Part shown: positions 48,601 through 61,289 of the stretch, piece after piece
How the letters are laid out: every line of letters begins with the position of its first letter
Numbering within the stretch: the stretch's first letter is position 1
Source: Istiophorus platypterus
Taxonomy: Eukaryota > Chordata > Actinopteri > Istiophoriformes > Istiophoridae
Assembly: GCA_016859345.1 (NCBI GenBank)
Contig: CM029120.1
Span: forward strand, 3,163,001-3,227,000
Direction of reading: 5' to 3'
Length of the DNA stretch: 64,000 nt
Program-made: the position numbers and the translations under genes
The notes under the pieces: generated by a model
Database searches by the model: none
Told to the model about the DNA's origin: nothing
Seen by the model: the letters and a program-made list of their open reading frames with translations, nothing else

Positions 48601-51600
48601 AACTGAAACCAAAACTACAAACTACTCTAAATATTTACAATTAAGCTATACAATGTATATACAATATACAATAAAACAACATCCGTTTTTACAATTATAG
48701 AGCCTGGTAATATGCTAAACATGTTTAATCCAGGTCTGTAACTTTAGATATTATCTATATACATGTGAAGTTCTTTTATATGAGAGCAGAGACGAGTAAT
48801 GACAACGAGGTGCATCGAATCACAGCGTTAATACAAAAGAATACAAAACCTTAGAGCTGTGGTCACAGTTTTGAAAGCGCAACGGACTAAAAACGTTGCT
48901 GACTGAACAGATGAACAGGGTTATATAGTGATGCCTGAGTATTAAGTGACGCTGACCAGCTTTGCCACTAATACTTAAATATAAATAAAGATAATGTTTG
49001 TTTTTTTTCCTTCAGGATGGAGTCGAAGTGGTTAAAGGGTGGGAAGAGGAAGGCTTCAGATTCACTGTTTCCTTTTTCCTGCTATATTTCATTCTGCAGA
49101 GATACATTTCTTTAAAAAATGTGTCCAGAGGAATAATTGGGAGTTTCTCTGGATTTTTGGGGGGGGTTTTAGATAACGAATAATGAAGGAGGGGACGGAC
49201 ACATGATCTTCACAGTTGCACGATTTAGTTCAAATCAAACTTGGAGGAATATTCTCAAATTGCCTCACAAGAAAAATTACGCAACTGCAGTTATTGCACA
49301 CAAGGGCAGGGTCCTGTTTTTGGTGGTTATTTTAGGTTTGTTTTGCAGCAGTGGGCTGCCCCCCCCCACACACACACACACACACACTTCCATCTGCCTC
49401 TTTTACTTCTTTATTCATGTTTTTCATACTGTTGGATTTGGTTTTGTATCACGCAACACTTTCTCTCCCCAAGAGATCGACTCACCAGAGCCTTTACTGA
49501 TTCCCCTGGCCTGGCTCTGATATTTGACCTCTGACCTCCTCACTATTGAATTAACTGCCAGGGGATAAAAACAATGACAGGATTACTGAACAGGCCCAGG
49601 GGCCCGGGGGTCAGAGCTTCCGCTCGAGGTGATTGCGAACACTTGTAGATTAAAAGTCAGTCAAACGACCACAAACCAACTAAAAGGAGACGCACAGCAA
49701 CCACTAAGAGACATGCAAATGATGTAGCAGCTTATTGCACCTATATAGGAGGAGTGGGGCCCCTATTACATGTCTGTGCCCAGGGCCCATCATCTCATAA
49801 TGTTCTTATGGATACTAAAAGAACTAAAACAAGTTATTATGAATGAGTTAATGAGCAATTAGAATTGTTATTACTCTTTTGTGGGATCATCATTTTGTAA
49901 ATGAACACAATAATCTGACTCATTGTAAAGTTACAACAATGAAGCACATCCTCAGGAAAAGAAATTATCTTGAGGTTTATTTTGAGGCTGCAAATACAAA
50001 AAAAAAGAAAAAATTTAAATTTGTTTTATAATGAGAAATAAAGGGAGGAAAGGAAACACTGTTGTGTCTTTTAAGTTGTTTGTGTTTTTTGTTTGATTGC
50101 TGTTGTCTCTCTAAGATGCCTTCGATGACACTGTTTTTTGGGAGTTTTTTTTGCTAACGTACCTTTTTGGGAACTGCCTCAATTCCTCGAGGCAGGAAGA
50201 GGTGACTTTCAGTTCCAGCTGAGCATCAATTTGCTGAGAGCTCACCACGTGTCCCTTCACTTTCTAAAGGGAGGAAAAAAAACAAAAAACTGTGAATTAT
50301 GACGTGAAGCTCTCTGCTGCCGTCAACTGGCCAAAACACCGCGCTGCATTACATTGGTTTAGGCATAAAAAAAAACCCCTGGTGACTGGTGTCATTTTTA
50401 GTCTGGCTTGTGTTATGTATAAATAAATTGACCCCCCCCACACACACACACACATACAATTCTAAATTCCTCCCATTGACCCTTAGATTTGATTATCATT
50501 TAACTGCTTTCCTTGTTTGTTTGTTTTTAAAAGCCAGATAAACAAAAACAAAAAAATAACAACCAGAAAACAAAAATAAATTAAAAAAGGGAGCAACCAG
50601 CAACCACAAACTAGGAAAAAAACAACAATTCATTATCTCAAGCCTATTAAGGCACATGTCTGATTCATTCTCAAGTATAAGAGCACGGATGCATATTTAG
50701 ATATAAATATTACTATTATTAATATATAAGTGCTTAATTTAATTGTTTTTAAAATATTTCCTCAAACAAAACAAAAATCAAAGTTCACATTTAAGCAAAA
50801 ATGAAGACATACAGATACATTTCTTGCAATATGAGATTGTGTGTCCTGTGTATTTTAGGTACTTATGTGCTTTCAAATAGGCACTTTAACTGATGGTTTG
50901 GATGGTTCTTTACTAATAACATATTCGTTACTTTTAGAACACACCTTTTCAGATATTCATGCCTGATTATAAATACACTAGAGCACGACTATCATACGAT
51001 ATTTCAACTAAACTTATAAGGAAGATGTTTTGGTTTAAACCACATGAAGAAAACACGATAGCTCAAAACAGATCATGGGTGTAATGGCAGTGTTGTACCG
51101 TCCAGATGTCCATGTCCAGCTGGCAGCTGAGGAACTCCTCCTCCTTCTCTGGGCTTTTGCTTTCCACCCAGAATTCGTCCTTTTCCAGCTCAATTAGTTT
51201 GTCGAGCGAAGATCTCATGTCCAGCTGTGGTGACGAACGGAGAAAAAGGAAGGTTGGAGGTGAATACGTGTAAAAATGTCCACCCCGGAAGATAAGAGGT
51301 AGCTTAAAACATGCGTCTCAGTGTTTATGTCTCAACTCCAGCGTTAAGTGAAATTAATCACAGCCTGATCATTAGTCTGTATGGTTCGGATTCAGCTCCA
51401 TCTTCCCTCCACAGCCACCGTGGGGCTTGTTATGCTGGTGTGTTCCAGAAAACAACATTATGAAAAAAAATAATGGTATGAAAAACTACAAGAAAAATAT
51501 AAAATATAATGAGCTCTCTCAGACTGAGCAGCAGCAGCCAATCACACAATGAGAAGCAGTGTTATGAAATAAAACTTCCACTGGGAGAATGTATGTTTTA

Positions 51601-54600
51601 AAATTTGGGAAATGGACATTTTAAAACTGGTCATATTATGTGTTTTGTCCGTTTTCTTTCACATGTTTATTTTACCTCATGATGGTTATTTTACCTTATT
51701 CATCTTTTTAATACTGATGGCTGGTAAAAAGAGAAAGTGAATTCAGGTGAATCAGGATTAAATACGATGAGGTGAAGTCTCTCTCTCATGACCAATCTTA
51801 TCAAACGAAAGCCTCCGGGCTTGAATCCATTAAGTTAAAAATCAGGTCATCCGATCTTCCACGGAAGAAAAACCTTATGTTATCTGATCACTCAGTGTTC
51901 ACATGGATGTGGATAGATTTTTAAAAGGCACCGAGTTGATCACTCAACTTATTCCCCATATCGAGTACTGTATATTGTAGTTATTTTTTTGCCCAGAACC
52001 TTCCAAAGAAATTTTTAGGAAATTACATGTAAAACACATAAAATAAAACTTACATTTTATGTCCAAACATTAAAGACTAAAGGTCTTGTTTCTTTCAACT
52101 CTCATGTAGAAATACTGAATCCTTTTGAAAAAAATACAGTCTAAAAAACTGGAATCAGCCCATAACAATGTGAGTGTATCTAATAAATCTACAAGGTTAC
52201 TAAACCCATAAATACATAAAAACTTAAAAAAATCACAGACAACATGACGCCAGAGTCCTCACCTTCAGTCTGTGGCAGTACTTCGCTTTCAGCTGCTGCA
52301 GGAAGTTTCCCTCCAGCTGCAGGTCGGTGCTTTCACCCCCCATTTCCGGCTGCAGGAGCAGGCTTCCCATAATCTTCTTGCTGTTGGGGGCAAATCTTTT
52401 AATTTTTCTGTGATCTGAGGGCACTAGAGGATGAGATCTACTAGATCTTTATGAAATATCTTGGAATGAAAAACAGATAAAATAAATAGTTAAAACAAAA
52501 TGAAATACAGTAATTTCTTGTCCGGAGATGCTGCAGGTGGCTTATTGGCTTTTCTGCTGCAAGTACATCAATATCATGACCAATACAAAAAAAAATTGTT
52601 AAAGAAGAAATCATCTTTTTTTTAGATTCATGAAATTTAAAGCTCATTATTGTCACATCACCACTGCCCAAAATGAAGGCCTATACCAAAGACAGGGTTC
52701 GATTTTTCTCAGAGAAGGTCTGACTGTTTTCATGACGCTACTTTACATCTTTACATCGGCTGATCTATGAGAAACCTGATGACCTGATTATATTTTTCCA
52801 TTTTGGGCCTCCTGAGTGTTGTGCCTCTTTTTTTTTTTTATCAGATCAGCTGTTTATTTTCGGTTTCCCAAATGCCATTTCGAGCACTTTTTTCGGGGGG
52901 GGGGCAATGTGGCCTGATTCAACAAATAAATATCAGCAGCTGTTGCCTCCTTCTTTATAAAAAAGGAGGCTGGGGTGGTGTAGAGACCCTTGTCCCTGCT
53001 ATCTAAGAACTCAGCCAGCCAAGACGTCTTTTTATTTTTTTTCTTTGATGTGTTTGGAGGAATTTCCAGAAGGTAGAGACTGTAAACACTCTTCCTAGGA
53101 GAACAATCAGGCGTGTTCATGTTTACATAATGTCCCTTAAGACTTTTATTCCGTATCATTCATCTAATCTTTCTTTTCAAAATATCTCATGTCATCTTCA
53201 GTTTGAATGTTGGGAGGAAAGAAAAGCATAAAGCTGCATTTACTGTCAGTGACACAAGTGTTAGCAGGAGCTAATAACAAAGGAGGGGTGTAGGAATAAT
53301 GTCTATAACTATGACAGGTTGCTTGAGGGGTTCTCCATTAGGTCAGAATTGCATTAGCATAAATTTGGGGGAATTTACAAGAGACGGATATTTATAAGGG
53401 TCCAAATCGAAGCAGCAGAGGCCGAAATATACTGACTTTTAGCCCTAAGTCACAACTAATTATCTAAAATGCTGGATTCCATAAACTCTACAGGCTTTTA
53501 ATTAAACCCCCTCTGCCTGGTAAATACCCACGTCTTTCAAAACCCCATGAGCCCAGTTTGCAAGCGCGGGGGCTCTGTTGTGTATTTTTTAGTCTCCAAT
53601 CCCAAACTGAGCGAGCATGAGGACTTAATGGAGGGGGGGTCTCCTCTCATGCGTTTGACGAAGCTCCTCTGGAGCCACAGAGGAAGTTAAAAAACTTAAG
53701 AGGCAAATTGATGTTAAAATCCAGCTGAAAACATTTATACTCATCCTTTCCGATGGGTTAAAATAATGCTAATCTTTTTTTTTTTTTAAATAATAGTTAA
53801 GTTATAGATTATTTTGTATTAATAGGAAGAGAAAAGTGGAAGAAAGGATGGCCACATGTCCACAAAAGCACCCAACTGAACCACAATGACCTTTGCAGGT
53901 ACGTTTCCGCGCTTTTTAAGCCTAATTAGCTGTCCGGGCTGTAGGCTGGCGTTAGCAGCGCACCTTTCCTTTGGCAAAGGTTTGTTTGACAAATGGACAA
54001 GACACGTGTTCATGTTTGTATTTAATATAAGAAGGAGACTGGACGTATGGGCTCATTGTGACCGTCCACTCCCCCAGAGATTCAATGCCAACGCTCGCTG
54101 CTTTGTGCAGGGTTTAATTTGCTGCATACAAAATAAAGTCTCCGACTACGTAGACGGGGAGAGGAACAGTATTTGGTTAAATTATTGTAAAACTAGCTTC
54201 TAGCCATCAGCAGGTATCAACTATGTCACCGTGAAGCCACAGCAAAGCACTGACCTCTTGTATCTGTTGATGGTCCAGTCCAGCAGAGTGTGCAGGTCCC
54301 TCAGCACCGTCACCTGCTGCTCCAGCCTCTTCAGGTGCTCCCCAACGACGCCGTGGTAACTCCTCACGTAGGTGCCAAAGACCTTGAAGCTGGGCGGGTA
54401 TGACGACCGCAGCTCCCTCTTCACGTTCTCCAGGTCCTCCACGATGGCCTTGCCCAGCAGACCCAGGTGGACCGACAGCCAGGAGGCGTTCTGCTCCATC
54501 CCCTCCAGTTGCACGCTATCCACCTTGGCCCGCACGCCCTCGCCCACCGCCTCCCTCCAGGCCTCCATCCAGCTGCCCGGCAACGCCCCCGGCTCCCCGG

Positions 54601-57600
54601 CCCTCTTCTCCTCCTCTTGGATGATGCGGGCTACGTGGACCAGCAGGGCCTTGTTCCTGGAGGGAAGGGAGTTGGAGTCGCGCACTATGCCGCTGACCTT
54701 CTTCCTCAGGTCTCTGTAGAGCAGGTTGAGGTCTTTCTCCTTCTTGATCAGCTCCATGGGGGAGTCCTCGCCACACTGCACCTGTTCCTGCTGGAACTCC
54801 TGCCGCAGAGCCAGCAGGTTGAGGTGGGCCTCCTCCAGCACCTCCATCTCTATCAGCTTGCTGATCTGCATCACTGGAAACACGGGATGGACAGTGAATC
54901 TCTCCAACTCACATTTCTCTGTGCTGAGTTCACTTTTCCACTAAATGGAATGAACCAAAAGTACTGCAGTATGCTTCAGCAGGCTTTTTATCTATCTATT
55001 TATTTATTTATTATAATTTTTCAGCATAAAATAAAACTAAAGTAATTATAGCAAAACATCAATATAAAACTATTATAGTGCATGTATAAAATAGCTATAC
55101 ATCCAGAAATACAACCGCTCCAGTCAACCATTGTTGTCTGCATCCACATCCTACTTTATTCATTTATCCATTTGCTTTACACTTTTTGCTAAAATGTATT
55201 TATTGTTTATTATTTATTCATTCATTTCCTGTCACAGTGTGTCCTTTAATACTTGAAGGCAAAGATACACACAGGTTTTATTTTTCATATATTTCATATT
55301 TCATCTATCCAGTTAACTCATCTGTTATATTAACATCTTTATGATGTAAGTGTTTCATTACTCGAAAAAAGGGAAGGTTAAAAATGAAATGATGTGTAAA
55401 GAAGATGCGTAAAGAAAAATATTAGCCTCCCTTACAATACCCTCCCCATTTTATTCATACACTCCATAAAGAAAAAGAACAGCAGAAGCAACTCTTCTAA
55501 TTCTTAAAACGAGAGAAAAATCCCTCGTGACTCTTCTCTGAGATGGGATTTCAGAGAGCGGTGTCGGTGTCTGCAGACAAACTGACCCCCCCATGTATTT
55601 ACACGGGGAATAAGATTCCTATCGATGGCTGCTTCTGTTGCCAAAACAGAGGAAGATAAAGAGGCCCAAGTTGAATGTAAAAACAGAGGAAGAAACAGAA
55701 GAGTGTTTCCAGGCTCGCAGCTACGCTGCCCACGAGGTTGACGGCCCATCGGACGTCAACCCAAGGACGAGGGGACAACTTTTCCTACAGAGTTTGTCGT
55801 TGTTTTACATCTCTGTAGTCAGGTCCTGTCCTGGAAATGCCAATTCACACACCGGAAGAGGTTACGGTCCACAGGCCCAAGGTGCATTTGGTCATCCTAG
55901 CACCAAGGTGCCCTTGAGCAGGGTCAAAACATCAGGCCCTCCTGGGATAAATTATGTATTAAGAACGTGTGGGAGAGGCCGTACCTGACAGGGGCTCGGT
56001 GGGTATTTCTGGCAGTGTGTACATCTCCTCAATCACCACTGCCGCCTCCTCCTCCTCCTCCTCCTCCTCCTCCTCCACCTCTTTCTCCTCCCTCTTCTTC
56101 TTCTCCTTGCACGAGCCTTCAGAGATGTGTACCAACAACTCCGGTCTGTCCTTTTCCTTCTTTTGGCTGAGTCTCAGGCTCGAACGAAAGGACCTTCTGA
56201 TTGAATCCCTCAAAGCAGACATGTTGGGATCTGAGGATGGGAAACGCACAGTTTTATGGAAAATAACATGTGACAATCTGGTTTTATTTTTAGTTCTGGC
56301 CTTTTTGTTTTACCTCTAATGTCTGCGTCGATGGTGCCTCGTGTTGTGAACACAGTGGCCAAAATCAGAAAAATTAGTGGACTGTGGTTCGGCTTCCAGC
56401 CACCAGGCCACCACAGAAATGCCATTTATTGTTTTGCACAATTTGATTAACAGTTTTACCTGATTGGAGTTGGACTGACTGACGTTTTTTAGCTAAATTA
56501 GCTTGCTGTTTCATTCTTTCAAGGACGAACAATAAGGCGTCTTTTTGGCGATATCTGACAGGGCGATGTGCCGCAGACGTTGTGACTTTACATGGCAGCA
56601 AAAGCACGGGGCGCTTTATAACATTTTTGTTGGTTCTGTCCAGCTATTATTGCTTTTATCAGTTTTATTTGTGCATGCAGCTAAAACATCTGCTGTGATC
56701 AAGGTCCATTTCCGTGGTCAGTGTGAACCATAAATATAGTTACGGCACCAGTAACAGTAGTTTTTATTTTGTGGTAACAGCAATGCTCGGTGCGGATAAA
56801 CACATTTCAGCACACTTTTTATGAGCAAACACTTGGCAACAGCCAATAAACTAAATACCCAAATGTTCACTGGTCATAGCTATTAATATCTCTGGGTTTT
56901 GGAAAAAGACGAGACATTTGAAGACGTCATTGTTGTTCTTTGTTTTGGAATTTGCCGGAGCAAGTACTGTTAGCAAATACAGTGAGCAAAATTATGGCGA
57001 AGCCCCAGATGCCCCAGAAGTCCCAACGTTCTTGTGGCTGAATGGGAGCAGATCCCTGCAGCTAGTTTTTCACAATCTGGTGGAAAGTTCAAGTGTCCAC
57101 ATATTTTGTTCAGGTACCTGCAGACTTTGGTCCATGTAGTGTATTCAATAGAGAAAAAAAACAAGATTTTTAAAAGATTTTTGCATTAAGAAAAGATCTA
57201 AAAAGCAATGGAAATTTCAGTAGAAGTTTAATGATAGCAGCCAAGAGGCTTACTGATATGAGAAAGTTCACCTGTCTTTGAACGCCTTAGATGACCGCTC
57301 TTCTGTGGAGTGACGTTGGTCCCGTCTTCCTCTTTTCTCTGGAAGAGGCTCCGGAGGTTCCTCAGAGAAGAAGCGACCAGAGAGCCAGCGCTCGTACCTG
57401 ACGGAGGTGGTGGGGAGAGGTGGTTAATGAGAGCGGAACACATGGGCTACTTGTTTCTCAATCACACCTCTCTTTGTCAGGTCAGCACCAAAAAAATAAG
57501 CAAAAATCAATCTTTGGTGCTCGAAACTGACATGGTTTATCCAGCTTCCTAAGGCTCGTGTTTAGGCCCGCGCGCCCGTACGTGAGAGATCTGGCCATGA

Positions 57601-58181
57601 TGAAAACACAAAGGTTAGTGTGTGGCTCAGCTCCCGAGGGAAAAAGCAAAAGTCCCCGGGAGTTTTGGCGGCTGTCCGTCCCCAGACGAAGAAATGATTA
57701 AAAGCATCCACATGGCCCACGCTAAACGAAATGGCCCCCAATGGTCACAGCTGAGATGTGACCTCGCCGAATGCTAAGGAAGAATCAAAACACCGTACAA
57801 GTTGGCATGATTTTTCCTCATCTAATGACTGTGCCTTGTGTGGCTGCCTCCACCCTAAAACGCTTCAACGCAGTTTAAATCAATAGCCTTTGGCAAGATT
57901 CACTGCTTTGCCTGCATCTATTTTTTCCTCATTTTCTACCTCTTTTAGGTAGGTTCTTCAGTTACCACCTGAAGAAGTTCATGTCCGGATTTTATATCCA
58001 GCTGTCATTATGAAGTTTAAGACCCTGAGGATTGGACTTTTGCATCCATGTAAAATTATAGTCACATAAAGACACATTATTTCTACATCAACAGCAGCAA
58101 CAGTCTTTTGTCTTTTACTGTAGTGTAACGATGCTCACCTTCTCTTTCCTTTTCTCGTCTTTCTGCACAATGTTCCCACAT
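39611..58181 (-). CDS. Gene C: TNFAIP2/EXOC3L-like Sec6-family protein, 733 aa
   Basis: Minus-strand exons: 58181-58139, 57397-57272, 56230-55985, 54873-54255, 52380-52263, 51224-51099, 50263-50163, 48442-48344, 46478-46355, 44919-44797, 44093-43941, 42981-42860 and 39812-39611. They total 2,202 nt, in frame, all GT-AG. The N-terminus is basic (SLRNLRSLFQRK, then RRSFRSSLRLSQKK). It is followed by a Glu-rich run from a TCC repeat, then the Sec6-type helical core (LIEMEVLEEAHLNLLALRQE, RSYHGVVGEHLKRL, TKEYVGQLMKNN). The first exon is the weakest: ATG 58181 (MWEHCAERRE) keeps phase, but the frame stays open to 58286. The donor at 43941 (ATG|GTGATT) is non-ideal. Core intron phases equal those of genes A and B. 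The last intron (3.0 kb) holds U3-like copies 8 and 9. A minus-strand AATAAA is at 39170-39165. The exact ortholog is unresolved. Confidence 0.88.
40020..40226 (+). ncRNA. U3-like snoRNA gene, copy 8, in gene C last intron, antisense to it
   Basis: 207 nt with complete boxes; it ends TTCTGAGTGGT as canonical U3 does. The PSE TCACCAGGAGTAAAGGGG is at 39959 (61 bp upstream); the TATA-like position reads GACATAAAT. Its upstream 110 bp is paralogous to that of copy 6. It lies about 210 bp from the 3' splice site of the last gene C intron and is transcribed against gene C. Confidence 0.82.
40227..41700. other. Gene C last intron between U3-like copies 8 and 9
   Basis: AT-rich intron sequence with no exon or recognised repeat. 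A few short segments after copy 8 (for example gtgttctctgaactccat) resemble the 3' flank of copy 6, suggesting an older duplication. Confidence 0.4.
41704..41910 (-). ncRNA. U3-like snoRNA gene, copy 9, inverted
   Basis: On the minus strand the RNA starts AAGACTTTACTTTCAGGG at 41910 and ends TCTGAGTGG at 41704: 207 nt, all boxes present. The PSE (TCACC at 41972 on the minus strand) and GATATAAG element are both conserved, and the 5' flank after the TATA-like element matches the tandem copies. It is on the same strand as the host gene C. The 3' flank AGCTTGTTTTTTTTG contains an eight-T run. Confidence 0.85.
42120..42168 (+). pseudogene. Deleted U3-like copy 10
   Basis: The PSE (TCACCAGGAGTAAAGGGG, 42121-42138) is fused directly to the internal box A segment ATCATTTCTTTAGTTGTGG. 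The sequence from just after the PSE through the RNA 5' end is missing, and nothing past about nt 45 of the RNA is recognisable. Confidence 0.85.
43738..43771. repeat. 34-bp segment duplicated at 47393-47426
   Basis: Both sites read TGAAACTTTTCAGGCCCCTT followed by AAGCCAAAACCATC without mismatch. Both lie in introns of gene C, 3.6 kb apart and in the same orientation. They may be ends of one interspersed element. Confidence 0.8.
48472..48517. repeat. (GT)n microsatellite beside a gene C exon
   Basis: GT repeat with TATG interruptions and a G run, about 30 bp upstream (minus-strand sense) of the 48442 exon acceptor. Confidence 0.9.
49580..49805. repeat. Teleost interspersed repeat in a gene C intron
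   Basis: It contains ggcccaggggcccgggggtc, accacaaaccaactaaaagg, agagacatgcaaatg and ctgtgcccagggcccatcat, a diverged copy of a common teleost element with (aaccacaaagagac)n-like internal blocks. It is noncoding. Confidence 0.6.
56043..56085. repeat. TCC trinucleotide run coding a Glu tract in gene C
   Basis: About 14 TCC triplets inside exon 56230-55985. On the minus strand they read GAG and give a run of about 10 Glu in the N-terminal linker. Confidence 0.9.
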
Positions 58182-59847
58182 CGCTGCTCCTTCTGCCCAC
58201 ACAGACACAGTATCACCCACAGCCGAGTGAAACAGGTTCACACACGTTTCATTTTTTTTTTCCTTGTGAGTGTCCAGGGCACCCAATTGCTAATTTAATG
58301 AGAATTAGGGGAGGCAGGTGGAGGCAGAGCCACCTTCACCTGAACAGACGAGCTCGACAGATGTTCGATAGGATCAGCTCAGGTTGTTACGAGTTCAGTT
58401 CCTGCTCAGGTCGTACTTGTTTGAAACTGTAATCTCTCCTTGTACTGCACTTTAAATCAACTTCAGAAAGTAGTTCAGACCCCTTCGTCCGGGCTCTCGG
58501 TCGACCTGTCCATCATTCCTGACATCTCATCTCAAAAATAAATGTGCAACTGTGATGGGAAAAAAACCCCATTAAATTAAAGGTTAAGAGAGGAGATGTT
58601 TGCCCCTGCTCTGCTATAATAGGAGTGTGTGTGAAAGAGCAGTCGAGGTGTGTTTTTTAGTCACTGTAGCTCCCTCGGCAGGGCACAGGTGGATCAGTTT
58701 TTGTTTACAGATAACAGACAACCTGTCCGAACAGTTCTCGACAACACGGTGTGAAGAGCCGCGGACACAAATGAAAAGGGGATACCTTTGGAAGCGGTAG
58801 CTGCAGGGCTGCGCTCCAGGACTCAAGGACATAATCAACCCCCCCCCCCAGGACAGGGGAAAACGTCCCCTTCAAAACCCACCCCAGGTGGATTTTCTTA
58901 CTTGAAATCTCTCTACACAGTGTCCTCTGACTGTCCTCTGACTGTCCTCACCACACAAGAGAAGAGAGGAGTTGATATCCAAACATGGAGCATTTGCTTA
59001 TCTTTTACCTCTCGTTGTAACTAACTACCGTACTTGCCATAATTAGAGTTGCATTATATCCACATTTTTGGCTCAGTCGTCACTTTTCATTTATGTGCAC
59101 CGGACTGCTGGTGGCTCGTCACGCAGATGCTTCGGCTCAGTTGCTGAGCATTGAATGTCTCTCAGCTCAGAGTCAGAGGAAGCATCCGTGTGTAGGCGAT
59201 TAGTTCAATGAAAGAAAACATACTATATTATATTATATTGTACATGCTTGTCCTGTCAAACTGCATGTCAAACAACTTTTTATTTCTAAAACAGTGCACA
59301 ATCAGCTGATTAAAAAGTTATCAGATAACAATGTTTTATACATATATTCACGATATATAAAACACATACTGATTGCTGTTGTTTTACCAGACTACCACTG
59401 ATCAACGAGCACATAATCACCTAATCAAAAAGTAAAACCCTCTGGAGGCCAACTCTCTGTTTGACTGCAAAGGTAAATGTTTAACCAGAGCACACTGGCC
59501 AAGCACTAACTTATAGAGATACACTGGAAAGAAGAAGACGAAGAAGCATGTCCTTACCTGTTTAGCTCAGGTGAATGTGCCCTGCCTGCTGCCTTCCTGC
59601 TCTTTTTACAACCATCACTCTACTTTCACTTTCTGTACCTCGAGAAAAAGGTACAGCCAGTTTTTGGGGGGGCAGTCAGAGTTTGTTTCAGAGGAATGCA
59701 AAAGGGGGGGGACTAAAAAAATGGAGGACAAAGCAAAGAACACCTCCCTGCCTCTGCTGGGATTAGGGATGAGTTAATGATTAGACAGATATAAACCTGA
59801 GGAGGAGGGTCACAGCAGCTGGTGGCTGAAGACTGTTCAAGGAGTTT

Positions 59848-60015
59848 TAATTTCTTTCTTTCTTTTTCTTTCTTTCCTTCTTTCTTTTTCTTTCTTTCAT
59901 TCCTTCCTTTTCTTTCTTTCATTCTTTCTTTTTCTTTCTCTCATTCCTTCCTTTTCTTTCTTTCCTTCTTTCTTTTTCTTTCTTTCTTTCTTTTTTTCTT
60001 TTTTCTCTTTCTTTT
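59848..60015. repeat. (CTTT)n tract with CCTT interruptions
   Basis: About 170 bp of pure pyrimidine on the + strand, built from TTTC/CTTT and TTCC blocks. Confidence 0.92.
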
Positions 60016-60625
60016 TGACTTGGAATGTGGCGTTAAAGTATGCAACTGTGCTGCGTTTAAGTGTCCCCTGGAAACTCATCTTTTCAAGGTTACAAGTCAG
60101 AAACGAAACGTTGTCATAATTAAGCAGTGATGAAAGAACTACACGTACCGGTTCAACCATCTAACAAATGCTTCATCACATCATAAGTAGATGCTTATGT
60201 AATTAATGCAGATTTCCATTTATTCATCTACCCTACTTTAGTTTCAAAGTCATATTTTACCTTTACTTGTCGATTTTATGCTACTTTATAACTTTTACTT
60301 CACTACTTTTTAGACAAAACTGTTTTAATTTTGCAGCACTACATTTATTTGGCAGGTGTAGTTACCAGCTACTTTCCAGATTAAGATCTTACATAACAAC
60401 AGATCATATTCTTATGAAACACTTTTATACTTTATTAAAGATTAACTTCAGTGGCTCCAAACTTTTTATGGCTTGTGTTCTCCAAACAAAAAACTTTATC
60501 TATTTCATGAATTCTTCCTCCACCTCTGTAGGTTGATCCCTGGTGCTGATGCATCTATGCTTAAGAAGCATTTTGCTCTTGCAGCTGCTCGAGGTGGAGC
60601 TAGTTTAACGATTCCATACGCAGTT

Positions 60626-60720
60626 CAGTGGTTTCCTACCTAGGGGTCGGGCCCCTCCAGGGGGTCACCAGATAAAATCCGAGGGGGTCTTGAGCCATGA
60701 TTAGATCTGAGTGAAGTGGA
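60626..60720 (+). repeat. Terminal fragment of a transposon-like repeat (CAGTGGTTTCCTACC)
   Basis: CAGTGGTTTCCTACCTAGGG, gtcgggcccctccaggggg and gatctgagtg recall the end of a nonautonomous hAT-type element common in fish (CAGTGGTTCCCAACC, then a GGGGTC block). Only this end is recognisable. A related inverted end is at 63221-63235. Confidence 0.5.
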
Positions 60721-61211
60721 GATATTTAAGGTTAACTTGCCCTGTATCTCAAAAGGTTTGTAAGTATTTGTATTTGGGAAACTGCTGGAAGTATTTTTTT
60801 GTGCCTTGTAATCTTATTGTCCAGCTCTATTCTCACTGGACCAAGCTGTATAAATAAAGGCTCAATGAATGAATGAATGAATGAATAAAATTTTGATTCA
60901 CCTGAAAGTCACCTTTTTTTTTTTATAAATTCAAAGTGCTGCCCTGGTTGAATAGAGAAAAAGGAACTCATCCACTAGAGGGTGATATGTGCGCTGTATT
61001 TGTTTCAGCCCTGGACATTGCGTGAAGTTGAGGCTCCATCCTCAGCTTCCCTTTCTGAAAAGTTGAAATAAGTTCTCGTGTATGTTGATAGAAACACTGA
61101 GATTTGTATCCAGCTGCTGTTTAACGCAGATCTGACGCCTGTTGCCAGAGAAAGAAGAAGCGCCCAACATCCCACATCCAGATGAAAGGCGTCATGACCA
61201 GCTGCTCCATC

Positions 61212-61212
<1 letters not shown>

Positions 61213-61255
<43 letters not shown>

Positions 61256-61287
61256 ATGTGTGTGTGTGTGCATGTGTGTGTGTGTAT
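61213..61287. repeat. (GT)n microsatellite
   Basis: 75 bp of GT repeat with two GCAT interruptions. Confidence 0.95.
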
Positions 61288-61289
61288 GG

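Larger units (their letters stand above)
58290..61200. other. Region upstream of gene C, no gene seen
   Basis: It holds simple repeats (the CTTT tract at 59848-60015), a repeat fragment at 60626-60720 and a short AATG run (60866-60890). No reading frame has recognisable similarity and a splice context. The gene C promoter should be in its left part, but no clear core element is visible. Confidence 0.4.
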
